NCBI RefSeq assembly: GCF_944377805.1
Contig: NZ_CALWFZ010000001.1
Coordinates: forward strand, 186,001 to 250,000
DNA length: 64,000 bases
From: an uncultured Mediterraneibacter sp.
GTDB lineage: Bacteria > Bacillota > Clostridia > Lachnospirales > Lachnospiraceae
Direction of reading: 5' to 3'
Under the pieces are notes generated by a model. The model had not been told where the DNA came from. It ran no database searches and worked only from the letters and a program-made list of their open reading frames with translations. Position numbers and translations under genes: made by a program. Each line of letters opens with the position of its first letter. Within the stretch, counting starts at the first letter, position 1. Below are positions 25,550 through 34,157 of the stretch, piece after piece.

Positions 25550-26725
25550 CTAGTAATACTCCACTCTCACGCTCTTTCCCATCTCCTCGACCGTCCGAAC
25601 CATCTGATCTACAAGATTCTGTCTCATGCTCAGATCAAAGTTCAACCGGGATTCTTTATGAGCTTTGTTGACTGCTGTGCCGACGAAAAGATTCAGCTCT
25701 GTACACTCTTCGATGAGCAGTTTTGCCAGGCGGGAAGCTCCGTTGTCGGCATCCAGCTCATCAAAAAATTCCACGTCAAATTCACCCCGGGCGTACTTTT
25801 TCAAAAGCTTCAGACTCTTCCCAAGCGTAAGTACGCCCTCTGTCACAAGGTCGATCCCGTCGATCACAGCCATAGGCGGAACATCCGGATTGCGGCTGTC
25901 TGCCTTTGTGACAATCTCTTTTCCCAGGATACGGGAAGCAATATTGGCGCTGGTACCGCCGGCAACTACTTTTTTCCCTTCCATGTGCATAAAATCATGC
26001 ATGAGTTTTTCATCATCCTCCGTGGATTTAGGAGGCCCTGTAAAGATATTGACAACGCGACGCTCAATCACACGCGCCACTGCGACTGTCGTATCGTCTC
26101 CGGGTTTATCTTCGTACAGTTCATCACAGGCCTGACTGAGCATCACAGTCAGCCGGGAAGCTGAAAGTGTCTGCTTCGTACATTTTAATGTATAATCAGC
26201 CATTGCTTCCCATGTCCATCCCTGAAGGTCGAGAATCGATCCTGCGCCGGCGTAGATCACACCGTCGCTCATAAGGACAAAACAGTCATTTTTCTTTACG
26301 GTAAACATATATTCATGAATTTTCTTTCCCTCAATCTCACGGACTTCATAAGGATAATTTACAATCTTTCCATCCCGGATAAACACACAGGACGGATTAT
26401 CAAATTCTGCCAGATAAGCGCTCCCGTTGTGAAAAATCTGCAGAATTGAAAATGTAGCATAGGCCACTTTTCTGACTTTACATACCGGGAGCGTCTTTGC
26501 AATCGTATCTACGCAGGACTCGATCTTTGCTCCCTCGTACAGCATAGTGCCCAGAATCTTTGAAGTCAGCGTCGCCAGAATATTGGCTTTGACTCCGCTC
26601 CCCATTCCGTCCGCAAGTATCACGATGTCAGAATCTTCCCGTTTTAAGATCTCCACCTTATCCCCGCACAGTTCTTCATGATATTTATTCAGGCTCTTCC
26701 ACGCCACATCGATGCTCACACTCAT
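25550..26725 (-). CDS. SpoIIE/PP2C-type phosphatase paired with sensory hydrogenase
   Basis: Serine/threonine phosphatase of the SpoIIE/RsbU group. In the N-terminal half (residues 1-215) the metal-binding PP2C motifs are visible: VILADGMGSGVKAN, FVLMSDGVIYAG and GDDTTVAVARV. The C-terminal half (about 225-391) is a separate domain with GGTSANIASRI, VPPMAVIDGIDLVTEGVL and a C-terminal helix, resembling regions found in hydrogenase-linked phosphatases. It overlaps the upstream hydrogenase-like sensor by four bases, so the two are coupled. Group C [FeFe] hydrogenases encoded next to Ser/Thr phosphatases are known; the natural phosphoprotein substrate is not. Confidence 0.85.
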   Translation of the reverse strand: MSVSIDVAWKSLNKYHEELCGDKVEILKREDSDIVILADGMGSGVKANILATLTSKILGTMLYEGAKIESCVDTIAKTLPVCKVRKVAYATFSILQIFHNGSAYLAEFDNPSCVFIRDGKIVNYPYEVREIEGKKIHEYMFTVKKNDCFVLMSDGVIYAGAGSILDLQGWTWEAMADYTLKCTKQTLSASRLTVMLSQACDELYEDKPGDDTTVAVARVIERRVVNIFTGPPKSTEDDEKLMHDFMHMEGKKVVAGGTSANIASRILGKEIVTKADSRNPDVPPMAVIDGIDLVTEGVLTLGKSLKLLKKYARGEFDVEFFDELDADNGASRLAKLLIEECTELNLFVGTAVNKAHKESRLNFDLSMRQNLVDQMVRTVEEMGKSVRVEYY

Positions 26726-28437
26726 GACTGTTCCTCCTCGTTCAGGATGGAATCTCTGAGTTTCGTGAGGGTCACTTTCGTCTCTGCCGTCGTCTCTCCC
26801 AGCAGTCCTGCGATCTCCTGAGCCACCATCATCTGCTTTTCAATGACTTTCTGAGCCATCTCCACCGTTTCCATCTTCAGATTATACCGCTGCTCTTTGA
26901 TCTTCTCATCCCGCGTCACATCCTCGAAAGTAACCAGAACAGCATCCAGGTTTTCGATATATACGATCGTCTCCTCAGCAATGATCCTCCCTCTGTCAAG
27001 CCGGACTTTTTTGTGCAGTACCGGTTCTCTTGTCAGAAGCGCGTTCTCAATATCCTCCGTCTCAATAAACTCAAATATGTAGCGCGAAACCGCCTCTTTA
27101 CGTCCTACACCGAGAAGTTCCTCTCCTTTCCGGTTGCAGTCCAGAATTTTCATATCATTACCGATCACAAAAACCATGTTCGGTGTTACGTCCATCACCA
27201 CATTAGACATGGACTCGGCCTGAGTCAGCGCATAAGGCATACACATGGATAGTTCTGCCTTGCCCCGGAATACGGCAATCGCTTTCTCCCTGCAGGTAGA
27301 ATAACCGCAGGCGCCGCAGTTAAGTTCATCCGCGGGGGAATATTTTCCGGTTGACCGCAAGATCCCTCTGATCTGCTCTTCCGACGGCATCGGATCTGAA
27401 ATGCCGCGATCTCCGAACTTTTTTCTCATTTCAGCCCCGGCCATGACAGGAAGGTCCCGGGCAGCCTTATAAGATACCCCGTTTTCAATTTTGACTTTTG
27501 TCTTTACATAGGAGGTATTCCAGTGGGCGGAGGCCGGCCCTCTCGCACACCCGCCCTCACATACGTTCGCCTCGATGAAACAGTGATCCAGTTCTCCTTT
27601 CTGAAGACATTCCAGCATCTCCATACAGTTTTCCAGACCATCTACAAATACTTTATGATAACTGTCCGCTTCTTCCCCGGTAATCACAGACTGGATCACC
27701 CCTCCGCTGACGGGATACAGTCTGTTGATCTGCGGATCCGGATTGCCCATCGGACGATCCTGACAGGCGCGAAGGTCGATTCCTGATTCTTTAAGCCAGA
27801 CTGCCAGTTCTTCAAAGGTCAGGATCGCATCTATGGCGCCCCGCACCCGCTCATCCCCGACAGCTTCCTGTTTCTTCGCGATACAGGGGCCTAAAAAAAC
27901 CACTTTCACATCAGGACCATAGAGTTTGCGGATATACCGCCCGTGCGCAATCATGGGCGATACTACCGGCGCCATAAATCCGGCGCAGTCCGGGTAGTAT
28001 TTTTCGATCAGGTCATTCACGCTTGGACAGCAGGTTGTTATAATATTGGACATCCTGCCTTCCCGGATCAGCTTCTTGTATTCATTCGTCACAAGGGAAG
28101 CGCCTTCCGCAGTCTCACGCACTTCATAAAACCCCAGCTTCTGCAAAGCATCTACCACCTGACCCGGCCAGTCGAATTCCAGCACGCCGGCGTAGGACGG
28201 AGCGATGGATATAATCGTCCTGCATCCCTGTCTGAGGTAGCCTTTCACCCTCTCTAAATCACTGGAGAATGTTTTTGCGTTCTGAGGACAGACTTCCATG
28301 CACCGTCCGCAGTTGATACAGTGATCTACCATAATGCGCGCCTGCTCATTGATCACGGATATTGCCTTCACCGCGCAATGCCGGACGCATTTATAACAGT
28401 GACGGCATTTGGCGTCCTTAAAGTCTATGACTTTCAT
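26722..28437 (-). CDS. sensory [FeFe]-hydrogenase-like protein with PAS domain (HydS type)
   Basis: Putative hydrogen or redox sensor. Start taken at 28437 (MKVIDFKDAKCRHC, 571 aa) because GGAGG lies eight bases upstream. Domains in order: two [4Fe-4S] motifs (CRHCYKCVRHC and CINCGRCMEVC, residues 11-50); a hydrogenase large-subunit domain (about 70-330) with TTCCPSV, FLGPCIAKKQE and ANVCEGGCARGPA in place of the three H-cluster motifs, keeping both L1 cysteines; a further cluster motif CGACGYSTCREKA; a PAS domain from about 405 (VVMDVTPNMVFVIGNDMKIL); and a C-terminal coiled helix. No kinase follows; the PP2C phosphatase downstream is the likely output. Confidence 0.87.
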   Translation of the reverse strand: MKVIDFKDAKCRHCYKCVRHCAVKAISVINEQARIMVDHCINCGRCMEVCPQNAKTFSSDLERVKGYLRQGCRTIISIAPSYAGVLEFDWPGQVVDALQKLGFYEVRETAEGASLVTNEYKKLIREGRMSNIITTCCPSVNDLIEKYYPDCAGFMAPVVSPMIAHGRYIRKLYGPDVKVVFLGPCIAKKQEAVGDERVRGAIDAILTFEELAVWLKESGIDLRACQDRPMGNPDPQINRLYPVSGGVIQSVITGEEADSYHKVFVDGLENCMEMLECLQKGELDHCFIEANVCEGGCARGPASAHWNTSYVKTKVKIENGVSYKAARDLPVMAGAEMRKKFGDRGISDPMPSEEQIRGILRSTGKYSPADELNCGACGYSTCREKAIAVFRGKAELSMCMPYALTQAESMSNVVMDVTPNMVFVIGNDMKILDCNRKGEELLGVGRKEAVSRYIFEFIETEDIENALLTREPVLHKKVRLDRGRIIAEETIVYIENLDAVLVTFEDVTRDEKIKEQRYNLKMETVEMAQKVIEKQMMVAQEIAGLLGETTAETKVTLTKLRDSILNEEEQS

Positions 28438-28523
28438 CCGATACACCTCCTGATTCATCTGTATTATTTATATTTTATCAGAGCCATATCAGAATATCTA
28501 TACCGCATGTCATAAAACCGCAA

Positions 28524-29390
28524 TTAATTCCCGGAACCTGTACCGTTGTCTCCTTCCAGTCCTGCAAGCATCTCCGCAACCGTCTTTCCATATACCGGAT
28601 GACGTTTATACGGCGCAATCTGGCACAACGGTTCAAGCACAAACTTTCTCCGGTGCATATCCACATGAGGAATGCACAGTTCCTTTTCCTGGCAGACCAG
28701 GTCGTCGTAGAAAATAATGTCAAGATCAAGTGTGCGGGGGCCCCATCGCAGCACACGCTCCCGGCCGGCCTCACGCTCGATCCGGTTCAGTTCATTTAAT
28801 ACTTCTTCCGGTGTCAGCAGCGTCTCCAGCTCCAGACAGCCATTGAGAAAATCCGCCTGGTCCGTCACGCCATAAGGAGGAGTCTCGATATAAGAAGAGA
28901 CGGTTCTGACCTTGCATCCCCGTATCTCATTGAGCGCTTTTACCGCGTCTTTTAAGTAGTTCTCCCGGTCTCCCATGTTAGAGCCCAGCGCAATATAGGC
29001 CGTGTGACGGCTTCTTAAAATCTCCACGCTAACTGTCCTGAGAGGAAGACGGATTGGAGCCCACGGTTTCTTGATCTCGAGCCGTATCTGCTCCAGTGAC
29101 GGATACTTTATAAGGAGTTCCTCCGCAAGACGCTCTGCGGCGCTCTCCAGCAGTTTATAAGTATGTTGTTTCAGATAGAGGTCGATAAAAGCGCTCACTT
29201 CCCCATAGTGAATAGATTCTGTCAGTTCGTCCGTCCTGCCCGCCTTTCTTGTATCCGTGTACAGGACCGCGGATACGACAAACTTCTGCCCCAGAGCAGT
29301 CTCCTCCGGAAACACCCCATGATTGGCAAATACTTCCAGGTCTTCGATCCTGATCTCATCCAAATGCCTTTTATTTTTCTCTGTAATCAT
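28524..29390 (-). CDS. folBK: bifunctional dihydroneopterin aldolase / HPPK
   Basis: Two-step folate enzyme: FolB cleaves dihydroneopterin and FolK pyrophosphorylates the product. Started at 29390 (MITEKNKRHLDEIRIEDLEV, 288 aa), with GGGAG upstream; a frame extending to 29546 would overlap folP and is unconserved. FolB domain (about 1-125): LEVFANHGVFPEETALGQKF and SVEILRSR. FolK domain (about 127-285): AYIALGSNMGDRENYL, SSYIETPPYGVTDQADFLN, the RWGPRTLDLDIIFYDD motif and IPHVDMHRRKFVL. FolB-FolK fusions are common in Clostridia. Last gene of the folate operon. Confidence 0.95.
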   Translation of the reverse strand: MITEKNKRHLDEIRIEDLEVFANHGVFPEETALGQKFVVSAVLYTDTRKAGRTDELTESIHYGEVSAFIDLYLKQHTYKLLESAAERLAEELLIKYPSLEQIRLEIKKPWAPIRLPLRTVSVEILRSRHTAYIALGSNMGDRENYLKDAVKALNEIRGCKVRTVSSYIETPPYGVTDQADFLNGCLELETLLTPEEVLNELNRIEREAGRERVLRWGPRTLDLDIIFYDDLVCQEKELCIPHVDMHRRKFVLEPLCQIAPYKRHPVYGKTVAEMLAGLEGDNGTGSGN

Positions 29391-29434
29391 ATCTTTCTCC
29401 CTCTGTCGCCGTTTCTTTTCTCGTTGTCTTGCTT

Positions 29435-30256
29435 TTATCCTTCTTCCGCTCCGTAAATCCGCAGAGCTTCTGCCATCTGAACCGCTCTCTTGTTCTTCTT
29501 CACATCGTGAACGCGGACAAAGGCGCACCTTTTCTGTACGGCCCACACTGTCGTGACAAGAGTTCCCTCTTCCCGCTCCTGAGGGGGCAGATCAAGTGTC
29601 AATCCGATCACGGACTTTCTTGATGTGCCAAGCAGAACCGGAAAATTCAACTCATGAAGAATGTCAAGGCGACTGATAATTTCAAGATTCATCTCATACG
29701 TCTTTCCGAATCCCACACCTGGATCCAGTATGATGTTATCTTCTGAAATGCCCGCCCGCTCTGCCAGATTTACGCACTCCCGCATATCGGAGAGAAAATC
29801 GGCGAGATAATCCTCATATACCGCCTCCGTCCGATTGTGCATAAGGCAGCATGCGGCGCCGCTCTTTGCAATCACTTCCGCCATCTTTGGGTCATATTTA
29901 AGCCCCCATATATCATTGATCAGATCAGCTCCCGCGTTTACGGCCGCACTGGCCACACGGCTCTTGTAAGTATCCACGGATACTGGAATATCAAACCTTT
30001 GTTTCAGCGCCTCGATCACCGGAGCAATCCTCCCTGTCTCTTCCTCATCCGTGATCTGCTTATGTCCGGGACGCGTGGATTCGCCGCCCACATCAATCAG
30101 ATCAGCCCCGTCTCGGATCATTTCCTCCGCATGAAAAAGCGCTGCATCCAGATGCGTATACTTTCCCCCGTCAGAGAAGGAATCCGGCGTGACATTGAGA
30201 ATTCCCATAATATACGTCCGGTTCTTTGTGTCAAACTCTTTTCCGCCTATAATCAT
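29435..30256 (-). CDS. folP: dihydropteroate synthase
   Basis: Joins hydroxymethyldihydropterin pyrophosphate with p-aminobenzoate, the sulfonamide-target step of folate synthesis. The 273-aa protein has MGILNVTPDSFSDGG, IDVGGESTRPGH, SVDTYKSRVA, LINDIWGL, ILDPGVGFGKT and the C-terminal RVHDVKKN. Its ATG overlaps the stop of the HD gene by four bases. Upstream genes supply the pterin (FolE) and the neighbour FolBK supplies its substrate. Confidence 0.96.
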   Translation of the reverse strand: MIIGGKEFDTKNRTYIMGILNVTPDSFSDGGKYTHLDAALFHAEEMIRDGADLIDVGGESTRPGHKQITDEEETGRIAPVIEALKQRFDIPVSVDTYKSRVASAAVNAGADLINDIWGLKYDPKMAEVIAKSGAACCLMHNRTEAVYEDYLADFLSDMRECVNLAERAGISEDNIILDPGVGFGKTYEMNLEIISRLDILHELNFPVLLGTSRKSVIGLTLDLPPQEREEGTLVTTVWAVQKRCAFVRVHDVKKNKRAVQMAEALRIYGAEEG

Positions 30257-30744
30257 ATCAAAATCTCCATATTTTTCTTTTCTGTACTCCAGTTACATTC
30301 CGGTTCCACCGGACAGGCAAAGCACATTCTCGAAGCCTTATCGCTCCTGTAAAGAAGATACTCCAGCGGTTCCGCGTCTTCTCTTAAACGGCGATGCCCC
30401 TGAATGGACATCAGTATCATGTCTTTCTCCTCATCAGAAAATTTCATATCCGCGGGAAGATCATCAAGAATTTCCTCAGCGATCTTCTCTCCGGCCTCCT
30501 CATGGGGGATCTTTTCCTCATATTGAGCACATTTACCGATGTCATGAAGAACGGCCGCGGCGTATATCACCTCTTTTTTCAGGCCCAGATTCTCTTCCAG
30601 GTTCAATATATATGCGATTCTCGCCACATCAAGAAGATGTGTCATCTGATGCCGGCAGAATGCCCGGTCTCTTTCCAGTTCCATAAGCCGGCTGTAATAC
30701 TTCTGATACAGCGGATGCCGTATAATCCCATTCACCTGTCTCAT
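30253..30744 (-). CDS. HD domain phosphohydrolase in folate operon
   Basis: 163-aa HD-superfamily protein: histidine in RHQMTHLLDVARI, the HD pair in AAVLHDIGKCAQY and a further His in QGHRRL. The C-terminal segment CFACPVEPECNW adds a four-cysteine cluster that could bind a metal. It sits between folE and folP, overlapping folP by four bases. One attractive guess is that it removes phosphate or pyrophosphate from dihydroneopterin triphosphate, the step whose enzyme is missing from the operon, but this is inference only; HD proteins have many substrates. Confidence 0.8.
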   Translation of the reverse strand: MRQVNGIIRHPLYQKYYSRLMELERDRAFCRHQMTHLLDVARIAYILNLEENLGLKKEVIYAAAVLHDIGKCAQYEEKIPHEEAGEKIAEEILDDLPADMKFSDEEKDMILMSIQGHRRLREDAEPLEYLLYRSDKASRMCFACPVEPECNWSTEKKNMEILI

Positions 30745-30758
30745 AAGCCACTCTCTCC

Positions 30759-31325
30759 TTATCTGTCCTCTGTATACAGCATACGGAAAAATCGCTCCTC
30801 GAGAACCGGGTCTGTTTCAAACACACCTCTTCTTACCAGAGTCACTGTCCTGCTGCCCGGCTTTTTAATCCCCCGCATAGTCATGCACATATGTTCTGCC
30901 TCTATCATAACAAGGGCGCCCTTTGGCTGCATATGTTCCATCAGAGCGTCCGCAATCTGCCCTGTCAGCTGTTCCTGAAGCTGAAGTCTTCGGGCATACA
31001 CTTCCACTGTTCTGGCCAGTTTGCTCAGACCGACTACTTTTCCGTCCGGTATATAAGCGATATGCGCCTTTCCGTAAAACGGCAGAACATGGTGCTCGCA
31101 GGTAGAATAAAAAGTAATGTCTCTCTCTATCACCATCTCACTGCTGTCCACGGAAAATGTTTTCGAGAGATGCTCAGATGCATCCTCTTCCATCCCCCCG
31201 TATAACTCTTCGCACATTCTCGCAATCCGCTCCGGGGTGTCCTTCAGTCCTTCCCGGGAGACGTCTTCGCCGATTCCTTCCAGAAACAGTCTCACTGACT
31301 GCTCGATCTTTTCATGATCTATCAT
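30759..31325 (-). CDS. folE: GTP cyclohydrolase I
   Basis: First enzyme of tetrahydrofolate synthesis, converting GTP to dihydroneopterin triphosphate. Start at 31325 ([15 protein letters not shown], 188 aa) because GAGG is nine bases upstream; a frame extending to 31406 would overlap folC. Visible: the zinc ligands in [20 protein letters not shown] and [10 protein letters not shown], the [20 protein letters not shown] block, and the C-terminal RRGVFETD. Zinc-dependent FolE1 type. Confidence 0.95.
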   Translation of the reverse strand: MIDHEKIEQSVRLFLEGIGEDVSREGLKDTPERIARMCEELYGGMEEDASEHLSKTFSVDSSEMVIERDITFYSTCEHHVLPFYGKAHIAYIPDGKVVGLSKLARTVEVYARRLQLQEQLTGQIADALMEHMQPKGALVMIEAEHMCMTMRGIKKPGSRTVTLVRRGVFETDPVLEERFFRMLYTEDR

Positions 31326-31374
31326 CTTTTCCATCCTCTTTTCTGATACTTTTCCATCATATCTGCCGCGTATG

Positions 31375-32697
31375 TCATCTGTTCTCCCCGCGTATCTCTC
31401 TTTCATATGCCGCTTTTACCTGATACAAATAGGAAAGCGAGCCAAAAGCAACGATCACATCCCGGGAACCGGCCTCCTTAAGCGCGGCGGCAACCGCGTC
31501 CCCCACAGTCTGCTCCTGCTGCCTTTGTTCCTCCGGAGCCTCTACACATCCGCAGTAAGCCCGGAAAACTCCGGCAAGCCGCCGGGCGGAGAGTCCTCTG
31601 TCACGGTTTGGGAGATCTACAGTGTAGATCTTCGCGCAGAGCGGACCTAAAGTCTGCGCGATCCTGTCATACTCTTTGTCCCGAAACACTCCGGCAATGC
31701 CAAGCAGCCGCCTGCCGGGGAAATACGCTTCCATTGACTCCTTTAGTTTCAATGCCGCATCTTCATTGTGAGCTCCGTCCAGTATAAATACCGGATTCTC
31801 TCCGATGCAGGTAAACCGCCCGGGCCATAGCGTCCGCTCCATTCCCCTGCGGACATCTCTTATACTAATCTCGTATCCCATACTGCCAAGCATGCGGATC
31901 ACTTCCAGAGCTGCCGCCAGATTGGAGAGCTGATTCTTTCCCGCCATGACCGTGTGCATATTCTGAAATATTTTATAAGAAAAATAAATTCCGTGATAAT
32001 CTTCCTTGATAACCCGGATCTGATCCGTTTGAGCCTGCACATATGTGCAGCCCTGCTCCGCAGCGCACTGTCTCAGGATCTGTTCCACACTCTTCTCCTG
32101 CTCCGCAGACACTACCTCACAGCCCGGCTTTATAATCCCCGCCTTATTCCGGGTAATCTCTTCTACCGTATCCCCGATCATGCCGATATGATCCCGGCTG
32201 ATGCTGGCAAAGACCGCACAGACTGTATTCTTTATAATATTAGTCGCGTCAAGGGCGCCTCCGAGCCCAGCCTCCAGCACGACCAGATCACACTGCATCT
32301 CCTTAAAATATAAAAACGCAATCGCCGTCTCTATCTCAAACACTGTGGGAATGTCTCTTCCCTCAGCCTCCAGCCGGGCAATCGCGTCTCTTACTTTCTC
32401 CGTCAAATTCGCAAACCGTTCCCCGGAGATCCACTCCGAGTCAACCTGAATCCGCTCCAGATAGGAAACAACTGTCGGTGAAACATACCGCCCGATTCTG
32501 TATCCTGCCTCACTCAAAATAGTCGAAGTGTATGCAAGCACAGATCCCTTGCCATTCGTCCCTGCAATATGTATGAACTTCAGATCATCCTGGGGATTCC
32601 CAAGTTCACGCAACAGACCTCGAATCGTATCCAAGCCAAGTACACTTCCGTATTTCGACATTTCGTCCAAATATACCCTTGCTTCTTTATAGGTCAC
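31375..32697 (-). CDS. folC: folylpolyglutamate synthase / dihydrofolate synthase
   Basis: Mur-ligase-family enzyme that adds glutamate to dihydropteroate and to folates. About 440 aa. The start is uncertain: a TTG at 32724 gives a longer frame but poor ribosome site, while the GTG at 32697 ([18 protein letters not shown]) follows a purine-rich AAAGGAAACGAGAG stretch and gives the usual N-terminus. Motifs: [15 protein letters not shown] (P-loop), [29 protein letters not shown] and the C-terminal-domain [10 protein letters not shown]. First gene of the folC-folE-HD-folP-folBK operon. Confidence 0.93.
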   Translation of the reverse strand: MTYKEARVYLDEMSKYGSVLGLDTIRGLLRELGNPQDDLKFIHIAGTNGKGSVLAYTSTILSEAGYRIGRYVSPTVVSYLERIQVDSEWISGERFANLTEKVRDAIARLEAEGRDIPTVFEIETAIAFLYFKEMQCDLVVLEAGLGGALDATNIIKNTVCAVFASISRDHIGMIGDTVEEITRNKAGIIKPGCEVVSAEQEKSVEQILRQCAAEQGCTYVQAQTDQIRVIKEDYHGIYFSYKIFQNMHTVMAGKNQLSNLAAALEVIRMLGSMGYEISIRDVRRGMERTLWPGRFTCIGENPVFILDGAHNEDAALKLKESMEAYFPGRRLLGIAGVFRDKEYDRIAQTLGPLCAKIYTVDLPNRDRGLSARRLAGVFRAYCGCVEAPEEQRQQEQTVGDAVAAALKEAGSRDVIVAFGSLSYLYQVKAAYEREIRGENR

Positions 32698-32744
32698 GTT
32701 CTCTCGTTTCCTTTCCCTGTTCAATTTTCGATTTAAACAGGAAT

Positions 32745-32773
32745 ATCATAGCACTATTTTTCGTGTTAAACAA
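32745..32773 (-). promoter_or_regulatory. promoter of folate operon
   Basis: Minus strand: -35 TTGTTT (32773-32768), 17-base spacer, -10 TATGAT (32750-32745), about 45 bases before the folC GTG. Confidence 0.65.
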
Positions 32774-32800
32774 GCTTTTCCATATTCTTTTCCGTTTGTA

Positions 32801-32829
32801 TTGACTCCGTCAAACCTTCATGATATATT
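32801..32829 (+). promoter_or_regulatory. promoter of GntR-ABC operon
   Basis: -35 TTGACT (32801-32806), 17-base spacer, -10 TATATT (32824-32829), abutting the palindromic operator. Confidence 0.82.
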
Positions 32830-32830
32830 G

Positions 32831-32855
32831 AGTGTACTAATACTATTAGTACACT
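32831..32855. promoter_or_regulatory. YtrA/GntR-type operator
   Basis: Perfect 25-bp palindrome AGTGTACTAATA-C-TATTAGTACACT, one base after the -10 box. GntR regulators of the YtrA subfamily bind this kind of GTACTAAT-ATTAGTAC repeat and repress their own ABC transporter operons, so the downstream regulator is almost certainly autoregulatory. Confidence 0.9.
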
Positions 32856-32884
32856 TGCAACAGTAGATTTCAGAAAGGATCATT

Positions 32885-33262
32885 ATGATTACGATTGACT
32901 ATCAGAGCAAACTGCCTTTGTATGAACAGATCGCTGAACGTTTCCAGTCGCTGATTCTCGGCGGCGCCCTTACTTCCGGCAGTCAGATGCCCTCTGTCCG
33001 TTCGCTGGCCATAGACCTGTCCATCAATCCGAACACAATACAGAAGGCTTTCTCACTTCTGGAACAGCAGGGCTTCATCTACCCTGTAAAAGGACGCGGA
33101 AGTTTCGTTTCGGATACTGAGGAACTGGCCAGAAAAAAGAAGCTCTCCCTGTTAAAAGAGATGAAGGAGCTTCTTGAAAAGGGGAAGATGATAGGGATTA
33201 CCCGTTCCGAGTATCTCTCAGTGATCGAAGAACTGTATCAGAAGGAGGATAAAAATGATTGA
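32885..33262 (+). CDS. GntR family regulator, YtrA subfamily
   Basis: 125-aa DNA-binding protein: winged helix-turn-helix with YDYQ-like start (MITIDYQSKLPLYEQIAERF), GSQMPSVRSLAIDLSINPNT and FIYPVKGRGSFV, plus a short C-terminal helical tail of about 45 residues that only serves dimerisation, as in the YtrA subfamily. It is the first gene of an operon with an ABC transporter and has a palindromic operator at its promoter. In known cases these operons respond to cell-wall antibiotics or envelope stress; that is family knowledge, not visible here. Confidence 0.93.
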   Translation: MITIDYQSKLPLYEQIAERFQSLILGGALTSGSQMPSVRSLAIDLSINPNTIQKAFSLLEQQGFIYPVKGRGSFVSDTEELARKKKLSLLKEMKELLEKGKMIGITRSEYLSVIEELYQKEDKND

Positions 33263-34157
33263 ACTAAAAGACGTTGATAAGACTTTAGGCGGTATTCATG
33301 CGGCCAGCCATATAAGCGGAACGATACGCGAAGGGATGGTATTCGGGCTGATTGGATCAAACGGAGCGGGAAAAAGCACGCTTCTTCGCATGATTAGCGG
33401 AGTGATGAAACCGGATGGCGGTTCCGTGATCGTGGAGGGGGAAGAAGTCTATGAGAATCCCGCGGTAAAATCCCAGATCTGTTTTCTCTCAGACTCTCCC
33501 TACTATTTTCAGAACGCAAATGTCCGGGAGATGCGTGATTATTACGCCATGATCTATCCCTCCTTCAACCGGAAGCAATTTGATTCCCTGACTGAGCAAT
33601 TCAGGCTGGATACGAAGCGGAAGATCAGTTCATTTTCAAAAGGTATGAAAAAGCAGGTCTCAATCCTTCTGGGATTATGCGCCGGCACAAAGTATCTGCT
33701 CTGCGACGAGACATTTGACGGACTGGATCCGGTCGTACGACAGGCGGTAAAGAGCCTTTTCGCCTCCGAGATCATAAACCGGGATTTCACCCCGGTGATC
33801 TCCTCTCACAATCTGAGGGAATTGGAGGATATCTGCGACAGCATCGGTCTTCTCCATGAAGGGAAACTTCTTCTTACCCAGGATCTGGATCAGGCCAAAT
33901 GCAGAATATGTAAACTGCAGTGTGTAATTCCCGACTCCCACCGGGAGCAGGAGCTGATCCACAGCCTTCATATTTTAAAAATGGAACGGACCGGTTCTCT
34001 TCTGACACTGACTGTCCGGGGAGAGCGCACGGAAGTCATGCGGACAGCGCAGGAACAGAGTCCTCTGTTCATCGAAGTGCTCCCGCTCACTCTGGAAGAA
34101 ATATTCATCAGCGAAACGGAGGTAGCTGGCTATGACATCAAAGATTTCCTGCACTAA
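33255..34157 (+). CDS. ABC transporter ATP-binding protein
   Basis: 300-aa ATPase of the YtrB/CcmA-like group: Walker A GSNGAGKST (residues 35-43), Q-loop region, an SFSKGMKKQ signature, Walker B YLLCDETFDGLD and the switch His in ISSHNLRELED. The C-terminal 90 residues are a variable extension. It overlaps the regulator by eight bases and the permease by 26, so all three are co-translated. Substrate unknown; exporters of this type commonly handle lipids or antimicrobial peptides. Confidence 0.93.
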   Translation: MIELKDVDKTLGGIHAASHISGTIREGMVFGLIGSNGAGKSTLLRMISGVMKPDGGSVIVEGEEVYENPAVKSQICFLSDSPYYFQNANVREMRDYYAMIYPSFNRKQFDSLTEQFRLDTKRKISSFSKGMKKQVSILLGLCAGTKYLLCDETFDGLDPVVRQAVKSLFASEIINRDFTPVISSHNLRELEDICDSIGLLHEGKLLLTQDLDQAKCRICKLQCVIPDSHREQELIHSLHILKMERTGSLLTLTVRGERTEVMRTAQEQSPLFIEVLPLTLEEIFISETEVAGYDIKDFLH

